From positions 186,001 through 250,000 of the forward strand of contig JBBCJU010000002.1 in assembly GCA_037190145.1 (NCBI GenBank): 64,000 nt of DNA, written 5' to 3'. The position numbers and the translations under genes were made by a program. Under the pieces are notes generated by a model, which saw nothing but the letters and a program-made list of their open reading frames with translations, was not told the origin of the DNA and made no database searches. Source of the DNA: 55-13 sp037190145 (GTDB lineage: Bacteria > Armatimonadota > Fimbriimonadia > Fimbriimonadales > Fimbriimonadaceae). This document shows, piece by piece, positions 8,117-16,824 of the stretch (positions are counted from its first letter, which is position 1; each line of letters opens with the position of its first letter).

Positions 8117-9922
8117 ATGGCCGCCGAGCAGGAACAGTCTTCTACAAGTCCCGATACCGGGGAACTAACGGTCACTTATGATCCCCTAATCGAGCTCATG
8201 GCTCGCTTTGAGAACGTCAAAGCGACAAATACATCTGCCGACCCATTTGAAGGATTGGGGCCTGAAGATCGTCTAAAGAAGCACATTGTTGACGGCATCA
8301 AGAAGAATCTGGAGCGTGACCTCGAAGACACGCTTCAAGATCACGAGCCGCTCGCCATCATCAACGATATTTTGTTGGATGGAATGAAGACTGTCGGCGA
8401 GTTGTTTGGCGCAGGCAAAATGCAACTCCCGTTCGTTCTCCAAAGCGCTGAGGTCATGAAGGCATCAGTCCGATTTCTGGAGCCCCTTATGGAGAAAACA
8501 GAGGGTTCAGAAAAGGGATCTATCCTCTTGGCAACTGTTGCTGGTGATGTCCATGACATCGGCAAAAACCTGGTTGACATCATCCTGAGCAATAACGGCT
8601 ACCGGGTAGTCAACATCGGTATCAAACAACCGATCAACAACATCTTAGATGCGGCCCGAGAACATCAGTGTCAGGTGATTGGACTCAGCGGTCTTCTTGT
8701 GAAGAGCACCCTCATCATGCGCGACAATCTCATGGAGATGAACGAGCGTGGTTTGCACAGCTACCCGGTGATTCTAGGGGGAGCTGCGCTTACCCGGGGG
8801 TATGTCGAGGAAGATCTAAGGGCAATCTATAACGGAAACGTCTTCTACGCAAAAGATGCATTTGAGGGCCTGAAGTTGATGGGAGAGATCGGAGACGGAA
8901 TTGAGCCGAAAAGTGCTCCCGCAGATAAGGAATCTCCAATCGAGCAACCCGCCTACGCCGATACTGAAGAGTCCCCAACCCCTCCCCGAGTGTCTTCGCA
9001 CCGGGTTGGTATGACTGACCCTGAGCTATTCATTTTCGATGGCACAAAGTCGGACTTCGAACCCGTTGCAAATCTTCCCAAGCTTCCTTTCTACGGTGCC
9101 AAGAAGTTTGAGAAATTCGACATCTTTGAGATTTATAAGTACATCAACCCCATCGCGCTTTTCCGGGGACAGTGGCAATACAAACGCCCTGATGGTCTAA
9201 CTAATCCTGAGTTCGATGCGTGGCTCCAAGATCAAGCCGGACCCATTTTTGAACGCATGAAGCGAGAACTCGCGAATGTTCTCAAGCCGCGTGTGAAGTG
9301 GGGATATTTCCCATGTGCCTCCGAAGGCAACGATCTCATCATCTACCAAGAAGATGGAGTTACGGAGCGCATGCGCTTCACATTCCCCAGGCAAAGGGAT
9401 GGTCGGCGTCAATGTCTAGCGGACTTCTTTCGTGCTAAAGCAGACGGTGGCACGGGCGTCCCGCCCGTGATTTCCTCGACTGTCTCGGTCGAGTCTCCGG
9501 GCCGTGCTACCGATGTAGTAGCCTTTCACATCGTCACCGTTGGTGAAGAAGTCTCGAAGAAAGAGAAGCAGCTTTTCGCGGATGGCAAGTTTGAAGACTA
9601 TCTCTACACTCACGGTATGGGAGTGGAGACCGCAGAAGCACTTGCCGAATACTGGCATCGCCAGATTCGAATGGAGATGGGTATTGCCGACCAAGAGCCC
9701 GATGAAATGAGGCTCCTCTTCAGTGCCAAGTACCACGGAGCTCGATATTCATTTGGCTATCCCGCCTGTCCCAATCTTGAGGACCAAGAGAAGCTGTTTG
9801 AGTTGCTCCAACCCGAAGATATTGGCATTGAACTAAGCGAAGAATTCATGCTAGTTCCCGAGCAATCCACGAGTGCAATCATCGTTCACCATCCTGAAGC
9901 CAAATACTTCAATATCCGATAG
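8117..9922 (+). CDS. metH: Cobalamin-binding and reactivation half of methionine synthase (split MetH)
   Basis: The 601-residue protein matches the C-terminal half of cobalamin-dependent methionine synthase. It has a helical cap (about 50-135, with LLDGMKTVGELFGAGKMQLP), a B12-binding Rossmann domain with DVHDIGK (residues 144-150, His146 as the lower cobalt ligand), a proline-rich linker (270-300), and the AdoMet-dependent reactivation domain (about 310-601, with RYSFGYPACPNLED near the end). The homocysteine and methyl-folate domains are absent and nothing upstream encodes them, so they must be a separate gene outside the window. The N-terminus YDPLIELMARFE is the linker that precedes the cap in full-length MetH, so the split falls at a domain border. 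A 66-bp palindromic insert lies at residues 444-465. A TATCAT box lies 9 nt before the ATG. Confidence 0.87.
   Translation: MAAEQEQSSTSPDTGELTVTYDPLIELMARFENVKATNTSADPFEGLGPEDRLKKHIVDGIKKNLERDLEDTLQDHEPLAIINDILLDGMKTVGELFGAGKMQLPFVLQSAEVMKASVRFLEPLMEKTEGSEKGSILLATVAGDVHDIGKNLVDIILSNNGYRVVNIGIKQPINNILDAAREHQCQVIGLSGLLVKSTLIMRDNLMEMNERGLHSYPVILGGAALTRGYVEEDLRAIYNGNVFYAKDAFEGLKLMGEIGDGIEPKSAPADKESPIEQPAYADTEESPTPPRVSSHRVGMTDPELFIFDGTKSDFEPVANLPKLPFYGAKKFEKFDIFEIYKYINPIALFRGQWQYKRPDGLTNPEFDAWLQDQAGPIFERMKRELANVLKPRVKWGYFPCASEGNDLIIYQEDGVTERMRFTFPRQRDGRRQCLADFFRAKADGGTGVPPVISSTVSVESPGRATDVVAFHIVTVGEEVSKKEKQLFADGKFEDYLYTHGMGVETAEALAEYWHRQIRMEMGIADQEPDEMRLLFSAKYHGARYSFGYPACPNLEDQEKLFELLQPEDIGIELSEEFMLVPEQSTSAIIVHHPEAKYFNIR
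9446..9511. repeat. 66-bp palindromic repeat inserted in the metH reading frame
   Basis: Outer arms GGTGGCACGG (9446-9455) and CCGTGCTACC (9502-9511) are inverted repeats with one mismatch. Inside lie two further palindromes, CACGGGCG-TCC-CGCCCGTG and CTCGAC/GTCGAG. The element is 66 bp, exactly 22 codons, and encodes a low-complexity GGTGVPPV...GRAT insert between conserved blocks of the reactivation domain. The reverse strand reads HGRDARAT, a peptide signature I associate with repeated palindromes in Planctomycetes- and Verrucomicrobia-type genomes. Confidence 0.75.
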
Positions 9923-9934
9923 CACACGCGTAGA

Positions 9935-10924
9935 CTATTTGACTGGCTTTAAGAAGGCGTCGTAACTCATGCCTTCGTTATCGGATAGTAAAACCCAGAT
10001 CGATCCATCTGGGTACACGCGTTTCACATCTCTGAAAGTAAATCCAGGCTGTAGTTTGGCAAACCGGCTTATAGGTAAATATTTGCCATCCTCTACCAAG
10101 AAGAACTCATCTGATGCTTCCCGGCGATGCACAATCAGCCGATTTGCGGACCACATGGCCAACGGGACAAATCCGGGCTTTAACGGAAACGGCTTCGTCC
10201 CAGCTTTCGAGGTTAACATCAAATTTTCCGCTAAGTGCTGAATGCGGTTCTTAGCCAAGGGTTCTGTGTTGGCTATGTAGGACAATATCTCCCCCGATTC
10301 TCCCAACAAGATATGAGTTGCTCGGGCAAGGATTTGATTCTTGCCTCCAATGCGTTTGAACGCAACAAACCTCTGAGCTTCTCCCTCCGAAACCCGAGTT
10401 ATGCCGGCAATGTCGCCCTTGTTGTTGATCTTAAGGTCATCCGCCTGACCCACTGGTTCCCACTTGCCGTCTCCAAATACCCAAGCGGAGGGGATATTCT
10501 TCAAGTTGCCTGAGTTGCTGGCCACGGTGATCGCTATCCTTCCCTTGGTGTTCACGTCCTGGAGCCTTACAATATCTCCCGTTGGCATTCCTTGCGGAAC
10601 GGTATAACCTTGCTTTCCAGGAACCAGGGGTATTGCCCCATGATTGGCAGAACTCCTCGCCACCGCAAACACTGAAAGGAAGGGTTGCCGTCCAACCCCG
10701 AAGCCAGCGATCTCAACTCCACCCACTTTTGGCGCAAACAGTTTGGTGCTCTTATCATCGAACATGATCTCGGCACCACCGGGTTGAGATTGGGGAAGGT
10801 GGTTTAGAATCGCCGAAGGTTTGCTCGCCAATCGATTTTGATCAATGTAGACCTGCGGAGTCAGTTCGACCGTGTACCGAGGAGCATTCAGCGAAGCACT
10901 GACCGACGCAATTGCCAAGAGCAT
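9935..10924 (-). CDS. Secreted protein of unknown function
   Basis: The frame is open upstream to 11167, but that part runs through the divergent isomerase gene and is arginine- and serine-rich, as antisense frames often are. The ATG at 10924 (or GTG at 10930) gives a normal signal peptide, MLLAIASVSASLNAPR, and leaves 109 nt for the divergent promoters, so I use 10924 (329 residues). The mature part contains segments such as LKINNKGDIAGITRVSEGEA and LLGESGEILSY that look like short beta-blade repeats. No catalytic motif is visible and I do not recognise the family. It converges with metH, with 12 nt between the stops. Confidence 0.6.
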   Translation of the reverse strand: MLLAIASVSASLNAPRYTVELTPQVYIDQNRLASKPSAILNHLPQSQPGGAEIMFDDKSTKLFAPKVGGVEIAGFGVGRQPFLSVFAVARSSANHGAIPLVPGKQGYTVPQGMPTGDIVRLQDVNTKGRIAITVASNSGNLKNIPSAWVFGDGKWEPVGQADDLKINNKGDIAGITRVSEGEAQRFVAFKRIGGKNQILARATHILLGESGEILSYIANTEPLAKNRIQHLAENLMLTSKAGTKPFPLKPGFVPLAMWSANRLIVHRREASDEFFLVEDGKYLPISRFAKLQPGFTFRDVKRVYPDGSIWVLLSDNEGMSYDAFLKPVK

Positions 10925-11033
10925 AACCACAGCTCTCTGACGTGGACGAAGAACATGAGTTACCGCTAATCCCAGGACTTTAACAAGAACATCACGCTTC
11001 AGGTCCAAGTGCCAACGGGTAAGGTTTTGAACA

Positions 11034-11855
11034 ATGTCGTTCCCGCTTTCCGCTTTCGCTGATGAAATCTCACCCAATTTGGACGTCCAGGTTGCCACTC
11101 TGAAACGACTTAACGTTCCGGGGCTTGATCTCCGTAGCGTAGAGGGAGTGAATGTCCTAGATCTCACGGATGCTCAACTGGAAGAAGTCGCTCAAAAGTG
11201 CGCCGACAACGGTCTTCATGTTCAGGCTATTGGTTCACCGGTCAACAAAGTCACATTCTCTGGCACCCATCAGGAACAGGAGTTTGCCAAACTTGAAAAA
11301 GCCATTCACGCCGCCCACAAGACAGGCACAAAGCTGATTCGTGTGTTTAGCCCGGAAGTTCCTGAAGCAGATTTGGATAGTGCGTGGCTTGGGGTAGAGG
11401 CCTGGATGGCAGAGCAAATTAACCTTGCTGAGGAATCTGGAATCACATTGCTCCACGAAAATGATGCCCGGTTCTACGGAGCCTATCCCAAAGGCGCCGA
11501 GCGTCTATTCGAGCGTTTCGGCAGTCCTACTTTCCGGGCCGCATTTGATTTTGCAAACACCGTTCTCATCGGTCGGAGAGCCATGGATGATTGGTTCCCT
11601 TGGCTATTACCGCACCTTCATACCCTTCACATAAAGGATGCGATTGAGTCCGAGTCTCGCGTGGTGCCGGCGGGAGAAGGAGACGGACAGATGGTGTCAA
11701 CCATTAAGTGGCTCATAGAGCAAAACTGGAGCGGCCCGATGACGATTGAGCCTCATCTTGCGAATGCGGGCAAGTTTGGCGGATTCTCGGGTGAGCAACT
11801 ATTTGAAGAAGCCGTCAACGCATTGCATCGAGTTCTAGAGGAAGCCAAGAAGTGA
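11034..11855 (+). CDS. Sugar phosphate isomerase/epimerase-like TIM-barrel protein
   Basis: The 273-residue protein has the xylose-isomerase-like TIM-barrel pattern of AP-endonuclease family 2: FADEISPNLDVQVATLKRLN at the start, metal-ligand positions in LLHENDARFYGAYP (Glu/His), AAFDFAN, HLHTLHIKDA (His-Asp), and the late glutamate in MTIEPHL. Members isomerise or epimerise sugars or inositol derivatives using a divalent metal. It overlaps the next gene by 4 nt (GTGA), and the pair of isomerase plus Gfo/Idh/MocA dehydrogenase is a common carbohydrate-catabolic unit. The exact substrate is unknown. Confidence 0.85.
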   Translation: MSFPLSAFADEISPNLDVQVATLKRLNVPGLDLRSVEGVNVLDLTDAQLEEVAQKCADNGLHVQAIGSPVNKVTFSGTHQEQEFAKLEKAIHAAHKTGTKLIRVFSPEVPEADLDSAWLGVEAWMAEQINLAEESGITLLHENDARFYGAYPKGAERLFERFGSPTFRAAFDFANTVLIGRRAMDDWFPWLLPHLHTLHIKDAIESESRVVPAGEGDGQMVSTIKWLIEQNWSGPMTIEPHLANAGKFGGFSGEQLFEEAVNALHRVLEEAKK

Positions 11856-12928
11856 TCCCAGTTCGGTTTGGGATTGTTGGTTGCGGAGCAATCTTCAAAA
11901 CCCATGCCGAGGCTCTTAAAAAGATTCCCCAGGCAAAGCTAGCGGCCGTATACGACCGGGTGTCTGATAAATCGTACGCAGTGGCTGAACGCCACGGAGC
12001 CCATCAAGCCGACTCATTGTCCGACCTATTCGATCATTCCGATGCGGTGATTGTGTGTACTCCAAGTGGTGTTCATGCCGAAATAGGTATTCAAGCGGCC
12101 CAAGCTGGGAAACATGTCGTGGTGGAGAAACCCATCGACACGACGCTTGCTAAGGCTCAAGCTTTGGTGGAAGCCTGTGAGCGAGCAGGCGTAAAGCTCG
12201 CAACCATAAGTCAACATCGATTCTCAACCGCGATTCAAAAAACTCGGACCGCTGCCCAAAGCGGAGAGCTCGGCCATCTGCTTGCCGGAGATGCCTACAT
12301 TAAGTGGTATCGAACCCAGGCTTACTATGACTCCGGTGAGTGGCGAGGAACTTGGGAAATGGATGGTGGAGGCTGTCTCATAAACCAAGGGGTCCATATG
12401 ATCGATATGATCCAATGGATCATGGGTGGAGTCAAATCTGTTCAGGCTCAGGTTCGCACATCGGCGCACCAAATCGAAGTCGAAGATATTGCTCAAGCTC
12501 TCGTTGAGTATCGCAATGGAGCCATTGGCATTATTTACGGCTCAACCTCCTTCTATCCAGGCTTAGCCGAACGTTTGGAAGTTCACGGCAAGCACGGGTC
12601 GGTGATTCTGGAGGGTGATCGCATCAAGATGTGGAAAGCGGATCCAGTCGCTGCTGCCGAGGGTCTCTACGGTGGTGGAGTCATGATGCAACCGACTCCA
12701 AACCAGCACACCGCTGATCAAAACGAGTCGGAACTCATCCAAGCCAGCAACGAAGACGCGAGTGGGAAATGGGGCGAACAGCACCGCCTCCAACTTGAAG
12801 ACTTCACTCAAGCAATCCTGGAAGACCGTGAGCCATTCTTGACTGGGAAAGCTTCCCTAGAACCGCTAAAGATTATCATGGCTATCTACGAAAGCGCCCG
12901 TGAGGGTGGTCGTCGGGTTGAGATCTAG
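11852..12928 (+). CDS. Gfo/Idh/MocA family oxidoreductase
   Basis: This NAD(P)-dependent dehydrogenase of 358 residues has the N-terminal dinucleotide fold GIVGCGAIFKTHAEAL, the VVVEKPIDTT motif whose EKP lysine is the family's catalytic lysine (about residue 94), and a C-terminal alpha/beta domain with the GGGCLINQGVHMIDM signature near residue 173 containing the conserved His. The GTG start overlaps the TGA of the isomerase gene (GTGA), which implies translational coupling. Likely role: oxidation of a cyclic sugar or polyol acted on by the preceding isomerase. No own promoter is evident. Confidence 0.9.
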   Translation: MIPVRFGIVGCGAIFKTHAEALKKIPQAKLAAVYDRVSDKSYAVAERHGAHQADSLSDLFDHSDAVIVCTPSGVHAEIGIQAAQAGKHVVVEKPIDTTLAKAQALVEACERAGVKLATISQHRFSTAIQKTRTAAQSGELGHLLAGDAYIKWYRTQAYYDSGEWRGTWEMDGGGCLINQGVHMIDMIQWIMGGVKSVQAQVRTSAHQIEVEDIAQALVEYRNGAIGIIYGSTSFYPGLAERLEVHGKHGSVILEGDRIKMWKADPVAAAEGLYGGGVMMQPTPNQHTADQNESELIQASNEDASGKWGEQHRLQLEDFTQAILEDREPFLTGKASLEPLKIIMAIYESAREGGRRVEI

Positions 12929-12953
12929 GTTCGTATTATTGGGGAGCGATCGA

Positions 12954-13976
12954 TTACAAGACCCTTAGCGCAAGTAGGAACGCTTTTCGTTGAGGCGAGG
13001 GCAAAGCATACTGCGGTATCGCTTCGCGAGGAACCCAGGTTAGTTCAGGATCGAAGGCGGACAGGCGCACAAGCGACACATGCACCTGAATACGATGATT
13101 TGTCACGGAGTGCCTAAATGATCCTGCACTCTCGGGCCAGGTTCCGGGGAACTTGGCTTCCAATACAGATATTTCTGGCTCCCGAGGAAACTCCCACATA
13201 CCACCCCACCACTGGTTCTGGGAAATCTGGCGTAGCCCAAACTCTCCGTGGCATACAGGAACCCAAACATGGTGAGTGAGCGATATCGTTTTGACCTTCT
13301 GTATCGGGGTTGGCCTCAGGTTCTGGTTGCCTCTTTCATAAGCTAAGCAGAAGCTGGATGCGGGGCATTCTCCGCAGCGCGGGTCAATGGGTTTGCAGAT
13401 TGTTGCTCCAAGCTCCATCAAAGCTTGATTCCAATCTCCGGGCCGTTGGGGGTGGACATTCGCTTCGGCCCAGGTCCAAGCTCGCTTCTTCAACTCCGTT
13501 CGCTCGGAATCGTCATCAGTTAGCCTGGAGTAAACGCGCTCCACATTCCCATCTACCAGGGGAACTGATTCATTGAAGGCAATGGAAGCAATCGCCCCCG
13601 CGGTGTAAGGTCCAATGCCTGGAACCGCCAGGAGAGATTCGATTGCGGATTGATGTGGCTGAGGTGCTAGAAATGAGGTTCTTCCTGTCTCAACGATCGA
13701 GCGGGCTCCGGCCAAAAGTTGTCTGGCCCTTCGGTAGTATCCCAGCCCCTGCCATAAAGCGAGTATCTCAGGCTCCTCAGCCTGGGCAAGCGCTTCAATT
13801 GACGGAAAGCGGCGCATCCAGCGTTCGAAGTACGGAATAACCGTTGCAACCTGGGTTTGCTGGAGCATGATTTCGCTTACCCAGATTGCATAAGGATCCT
13901 TGGTCCGTCGCCAAGGAAGGTCTCGCTGATTGGCGTCAAACCAATTCAAAAGGGAATGATGAAGCGCAGACACCAA
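12954..13976 (-). CDS. mutY: A/G-specific adenine DNA glycosylase
   Basis: MutY removes adenine mispaired with 8-oxoguanine. The 340-residue protein shows SEIMLQQTQV with the catalytic Glu, the helix-hairpin-helix VPGIGPYTAGAIAS, the catalytic Asp in LVDGNVERVY, and the 4Fe-4S ligands in the C-x6-C-x2-C-x5-C pattern (CKPIDPRCGECPASSFC). A NUDIX-like recognition domain follows, from about residue 225. The longest frame starts at TTG 13976; GTG 13973 is the next codon and could equally be used, and no good SD is visible. It ends 14 nt before the qorB-like gene on the same strand, so the two may be co-transcribed. Confidence 0.93.
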   Translation of the reverse strand: MVSALHHSLLNWFDANQRDLPWRRTKDPYAIWVSEIMLQQTQVATVIPYFERWMRRFPSIEALAQAEEPEILALWQGLGYYRRARQLLAGARSIVETGRTSFLAPQPHQSAIESLLAVPGIGPYTAGAIASIAFNESVPLVDGNVERVYSRLTDDDSERTELKKRAWTWAEANVHPQRPGDWNQALMELGATICKPIDPRCGECPASSFCLAYERGNQNLRPTPIQKVKTISLTHHVWVPVCHGEFGLRQISQNQWWGGMWEFPREPEISVLEAKFPGTWPESAGSFRHSVTNHRIQVHVSLVRLSAFDPELTWVPREAIPQYALPSPQRKAFLLALRVL

Positions 13977-13990
13977 TCAGCATTATGATG

Positions 13991-14917
13991 TTAATGAGCT
14001 ACGCTTTGTCCTTCTGCGGCCTTGCGAAGTGCTTCCTGGTTCTCATCAATCCAAGCTTGGAAACTCTGCGGATCTCTTCCGGTTAAGTTCTTAAAGTCAT
14101 TTGTGATTTCCCCAAGATCTCCCTTCTGCGTCGCGACATCAAAGGAGGCTAACACCTGAGCCACCGGTTCTGGCAAACCGGCTGAGATCATTCCCTGGGT
14201 CAGTGTATCGACAGGAACGTCCACTACTTGGATATCTTTCTTGATTGTTTCGGATATTGCTTTGACGACAACCGGCAGAGTGACTGCTTCACTTCCCGTG
14301 AGGGTATAAGCTCGATTCTCTGTCTCATCTGAGGCGAGTGCCGCCGCAGCCGCACGAGCGGCATCTTCACGTGAGATGTAAGAGATGGCGCCTTCTCCGG
14401 CAGCGCTGTACCATTGCCCAGAGGCTAAGGCACTCGGAAGACCAAAGTAGACATTCTCGGTGTACCAGTTGTTTCGAAGCAGAGTCCATGACAGGGAAGT
14501 TGCCGCTATGGCTTGCTCCGTCCCAAAATGTTCAGGGGCAAAGAGGATTGCGGAAGTATCGGGCTTTGGTAGGGATGTGTACAGAATGTGCTTGACGCCA
14601 GCTTTTTCTGCCGCGGCGATCGCGGTTTTATGTTGAGAGAGACGCTTGCCCGGGGTGTCAAGAGCATCGGTACTGATGAGTAGAAGACGATCTGCACCCG
14701 CGAAGGCTTGTTCTAGGGAGGCTGAATCATCGAAATCAGCTTGGCGAATATTCACGCCAAGATCAGCGAATTCTTGTAGAGATTGAGGGTTTCGAGTGGT
14801 CGCAATGATTTGGTTTGCAGGAACCTGTTCGGTCTCAAGAAGATGCCTCAAAACAAGACGGCCTAAATGGCCAGAAGCGCCGGTGACGAGAAGAGTAGCT
14901 GGATTATTTGTTGCCAT
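13991..14917 (-). CDS. NmrA/QorB-like NAD(P)H-binding reductase
   Basis: This 308-residue protein belongs to the atypical short-chain dehydrogenases: VTGASGHLGRLV is the Rossmann glycine motif (residues 11-22), followed by ATTRNP, RLLLISTDAL and a WTLLRNNWYTEN block. These are typical of NmrA-like and NAD(P)H:quinone oxidoreductase 2 (QorB/YtfG) proteins. It lies divergent to an HxlR regulator, the same arrangement as ytfG/ytfH in enterobacteria, which supports a quinone or electrophile stress role. A TATACT box on the minus strand near 14970 could be its -10. The exact substrate is inferred from the family. Confidence 0.85.
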   Translation of the reverse strand: MATNNPATLLVTGASGHLGRLVLRHLLETEQVPANQIIATTRNPQSLQEFADLGVNIRQADFDDSASLEQAFAGADRLLLISTDALDTPGKRLSQHKTAIAAAEKAGVKHILYTSLPKPDTSAILFAPEHFGTEQAIAATSLSWTLLRNNWYTENVYFGLPSALASGQWYSAAGEGAISYISREDAARAAAAALASDETENRAYTLTGSEAVTLPVVVKAISETIKKDIQVVDVPVDTLTQGMISAGLPEPVAQVLASFDVATQKGDLGEITNDFKNLTGRDPQSFQAWIDENQEALRKAAEGQSVAH

Positions 14918-15049
14918 TTGTTTGCCTCGATAGTAGCTTCACAGAATGGATTTAGTTCCTGTTGGCTACTTAGTATATAAAAGGTATCATTGTGGGTAGA
15001 GGTTTATCAAGAATGGAGAAAACAATTACTTGGTTACCTCGGAGTAACC
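14918..15049. promoter_or_regulatory. Divergent control region between reductase and HxlR regulator
   Basis: The 132-nt gap contains a minus-strand TATACT (about 14970-14975) serving the reductase, an AGTAGC/GCTACT inverted pair flanking 14934-14972, and a GGAG 6 nt before the regulator ATG. HxlR proteins usually bind such inverted repeats in the shared gap. The exact operator cannot be fixed by eye. Confidence 0.4.
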
Positions 15050-15427
15050 ATGGTTAGCGAAAAACACTCAATCCCTTATCCATGCCCTGTGCGAGATGTT
15101 TTGGATCGGCTTACGGACCGATGGACCATTCTTGTTATGCGAGAGTTAATGGATGGGACGTTGCGTTTTAGCGAACTCAAACGAGGGGTAGAGGGAATCT
15201 CTCCGAGGATGCTGTCTCAGACTCTGAGGAACCTAGAACAAGATGGTCTGATTCTGAGGGAAGTGCTGCCTGCGGTTCCGCCAAAGGTTCAGTACAGCCT
15301 ACGACCTTTGGGTGAATCCTACTTCGAGATCATCCAGCACATGGTGGGCTGGGCCAAAAAGCACCAAGATGAAGTCTTGGCGGCACGAGCATCGTACCGC
15401 CCGCCGGAAGGCTATGATGCGAAGTAA
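15050..15427 (+). CDS. HxlR-family transcriptional regulator
   Basis: This small winged-helix regulator (125 residues) has the classic HxlR core: CPVRDVLDRLTDRWTILVMR, FSELKRGVEGISPRMLSQTL, LRNLEQDGLILREV and VQYSLRPLGES. The N-terminal Cys in PYPCPVRDVL occupies the position used for redox or electrophile sensing in QorR/HypR-type members. An upstream in-frame start at 14990 would add 20 unusual residues; ATG 15050 with GGAG at 15041-15044 is preferred. It is divergent from the qorB-like reductase, which is its probable target. It converges with pyrF with only 3 nt between the stops. Confidence 0.88.
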   Translation: MVSEKHSIPYPCPVRDVLDRLTDRWTILVMRELMDGTLRFSELKRGVEGISPRMLSQTLRNLEQDGLILREVLPAVPPKVQYSLRPLGESYFEIIQHMVGWAKKHQDEVLAARASYRPPEGYDAK

Positions 15428-15430
15428 GAA

Positions 15431-16141
15431 TTAGGCTGCGCCAGCGTTGGCAAAACCAAGCTTGGCAAGCGTGGCTTCCGGATCTTCGCAGTAAGATAGC
15501 GCTCGTCCGATTACCAGATAGTCTGCTCCATCAGCCAGAACCTGATTTGCGGTTCCAAATCGCTTCTGATCATGGGTCTCGCCATCGGCTAAACGAATCC
15601 CCGGAGTGACGATACATCGATCATGAGGAATCGCAGAACGAATCGCCTTCACTTCGTGGGGAGAACAGACAACGCCATCCAAGTCCATGTCTACTGCGAG
15701 CTTAGACATGTAGACCATGTGGTCTTCAATACTGCGCTGAATTCCGAGGTGATCGGTAAGAACGTGTTGATCCAGGGATGTGAGAACGGAGACGCCAACC
15801 AAAAGAGGACCTGATCCTTCCGACCATTCACGAGCCTCGGCAACCGATGCTGCCAACATTGCGGGACCTCCCGAAATATGAAGAGTGATCATCCAGACTC
15901 CACGTCGAGCCGCTTCTCCTACGGCAATGGCAACGGAATTCGGAATGTCGTGGAATTTTAGGTCGAGAAAGATTCGGCTGGCACCCGCGTCGCGAAGACG
16001 ATCCAAGACATCCAACCCATGAGATAGCGTTAAGCCATGCCCAACCTTAAAGGCACCCACATAAGGAGACAGTCGCTTAACCATGCGAATGGCCTCGTCA
16101 AGGTCGTGAGTGTCGAGCGCGCTGATGATCTTTTTAACCAC
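15431..16141 (-). CDS. pyrF: Orotidine 5'-phosphate decarboxylase
   Basis: PyrF converts OMP to UMP, the last step of pyrimidine synthesis. The type I fold signature is clear: KIISALDTHDLDEA at the start, the catalytic DLKFHDIPN (Asp-x-Lys-xx-Asp), then CSPHEVKAIR, VTPGIRLADG and YLVIGRALSYCEDP. A longer frame begins at GTG 16180. I prefer GTG 16141 because a GGGGA lies 7 nt upstream and the product then begins MVKKIISALD as PyrF proteins usually do. No other pyrimidine genes are nearby. The stop lies next to the convergent HxlR gene. Confidence 0.92.
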   Translation of the reverse strand: MVKKIISALDTHDLDEAIRMVKRLSPYVGAFKVGHGLTLSHGLDVLDRLRDAGASRIFLDLKFHDIPNSVAIAVGEAARRGVWMITLHISGGPAMLAASVAEAREWSEGSGPLLVGVSVLTSLDQHVLTDHLGIQRSIEDHMVYMSKLAVDMDLDGVVCSPHEVKAIRSAIPHDRCIVTPGIRLADGETHDQKRFGTANQVLADGADYLVIGRALSYCEDPEATLAKLGFANAGAA

Positions 16142-16264
16142 TTTGTTTTCCCCGTATGTGATACGTTTATTGTCCACCACCAGGGTTCATAAATGTTGGG
16201 ATTTTTCGCGATCTGGTAATTCGAGAGAACTTTTAATGTTCAAAACTCCGTCTCGCCATGCTTT

Positions 16265-16303
16265 CCTCCTCTCCTCTCGCTCGTACCTCGCTCCAAGAGG
16301 AGG
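16265..16303. repeat. Inverted repeat between pyrF and the flagellar operon end
   Basis: CCTCCTCT (16265-16272) and AGAGGAGG (16296-16303) form an 8-bp stem with a 23-nt pyrimidine-rich loop. It lies between the end of the flagellar operon and pyrF, both on the minus strand. There is no T-tract, so it is not an obvious terminator; its role is unknown. Confidence 0.4.
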
Positions 16304-16359
16304 GGAACTATGGCTTGCGATTGGGGGAAATATGCCAGTCGCTCGGACAGGGTGCTTGC

Positions 16360-16824
16360 CTAGACTCCGGTTACGACGGATGCTTGCTTCTGGAGAGCGC
16401 GGCTGATTGCGGACGCTCTTTTAGGTTCCAGGGAACCTAAGACTTCTGCTACTTTTGAGGCGTCCATCTTGATAAAAATCTTGGCCACTTCCTCATCTTT
16501 CCAATCTTTGACCATAGCGATAAGGGCGGGAGCTTCGATTTCATTCCAGAGTTTGGCTAGTTTCTTTTCGCCAACTTCCGGCTTGGTTTCCGTTACAACT
16601 TTCGCCGTCAAAGTAGGAGGTGTTGGCTTGCTAGGAATAGCCTTGGGCTCCGTCGATTTCTTCTTTTCGGCAACTTTCGGGTCGTTCGTTTCTGAATACA
16701 ACTGAGTGGCTTTCTTCTTCGCTTTGGGGGTGATGCCAGGAATATTGACTATCCCCGTGAATGCCAAACCCGCAACCGTTCCCAAGATAAGGATGGGAAG
16801 AAGAATGATGATTACCTTCTTCAT
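16360..16824 (-). CDS. MotE-like protein with MgtE N-type domain
   Basis: The 154-residue protein has one N-terminal membrane helix (residues 3-28), a Lys/Pro-rich linker (33-80) and a C-terminal helical domain, ALIAMVKDWKDEEVAKIFIK followed by LGSLEPKRASAISRAL. This repeats the MgtE_N / MotE pattern of residues that recognise completion of 'units'. In other bacteria MotE-like proteins chaperone the stator protein MotC or sit in flagellar loci. It is the last gene of the flagellar operon and overlaps the transglycosylase gene by 4 nt. A TTAGGTTCC/GGAACCTAA palindrome lies inside the gene (16421-16440). Confidence 0.65.
   Translation of the reverse strand: MKKVIIILLPILILGTVAGLAFTGIVNIPGITPKAKKKATQLYSETNDPKVAEKKKSTEPKAIPSKPTPPTLTAKVVTETKPEVGEKKLAKLWNEIEAPALIAMVKDWKDEEVAKIFIKMDASKVAEVLGSLEPKRASAISRALQKQASVVTGV
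16421..16440. repeat. Dispersed palindrome TTAGGTTCC-AG-GGAACCTAA, copy in motE-like gene
   Basis: Perfect 9-bp arms with a 2-bp centre lie within the coding region. Related palindromes occur at 31596-31611, 59699-59714 and, looser, at 24034-24059 and 60183-60199. In this gene it encodes LGSLEPK, and in the GH20 gene the same DNA word encodes GSREPK. Confidence 0.5.

Noticed and set aside
9935..11167. N-terminal extension of the secreted unknown protein to 11167
   Set aside because: It would overlap the isomerase gene by over 130 nt and the first 81 residues look like antisense translation; the signal peptide starts at 10924.
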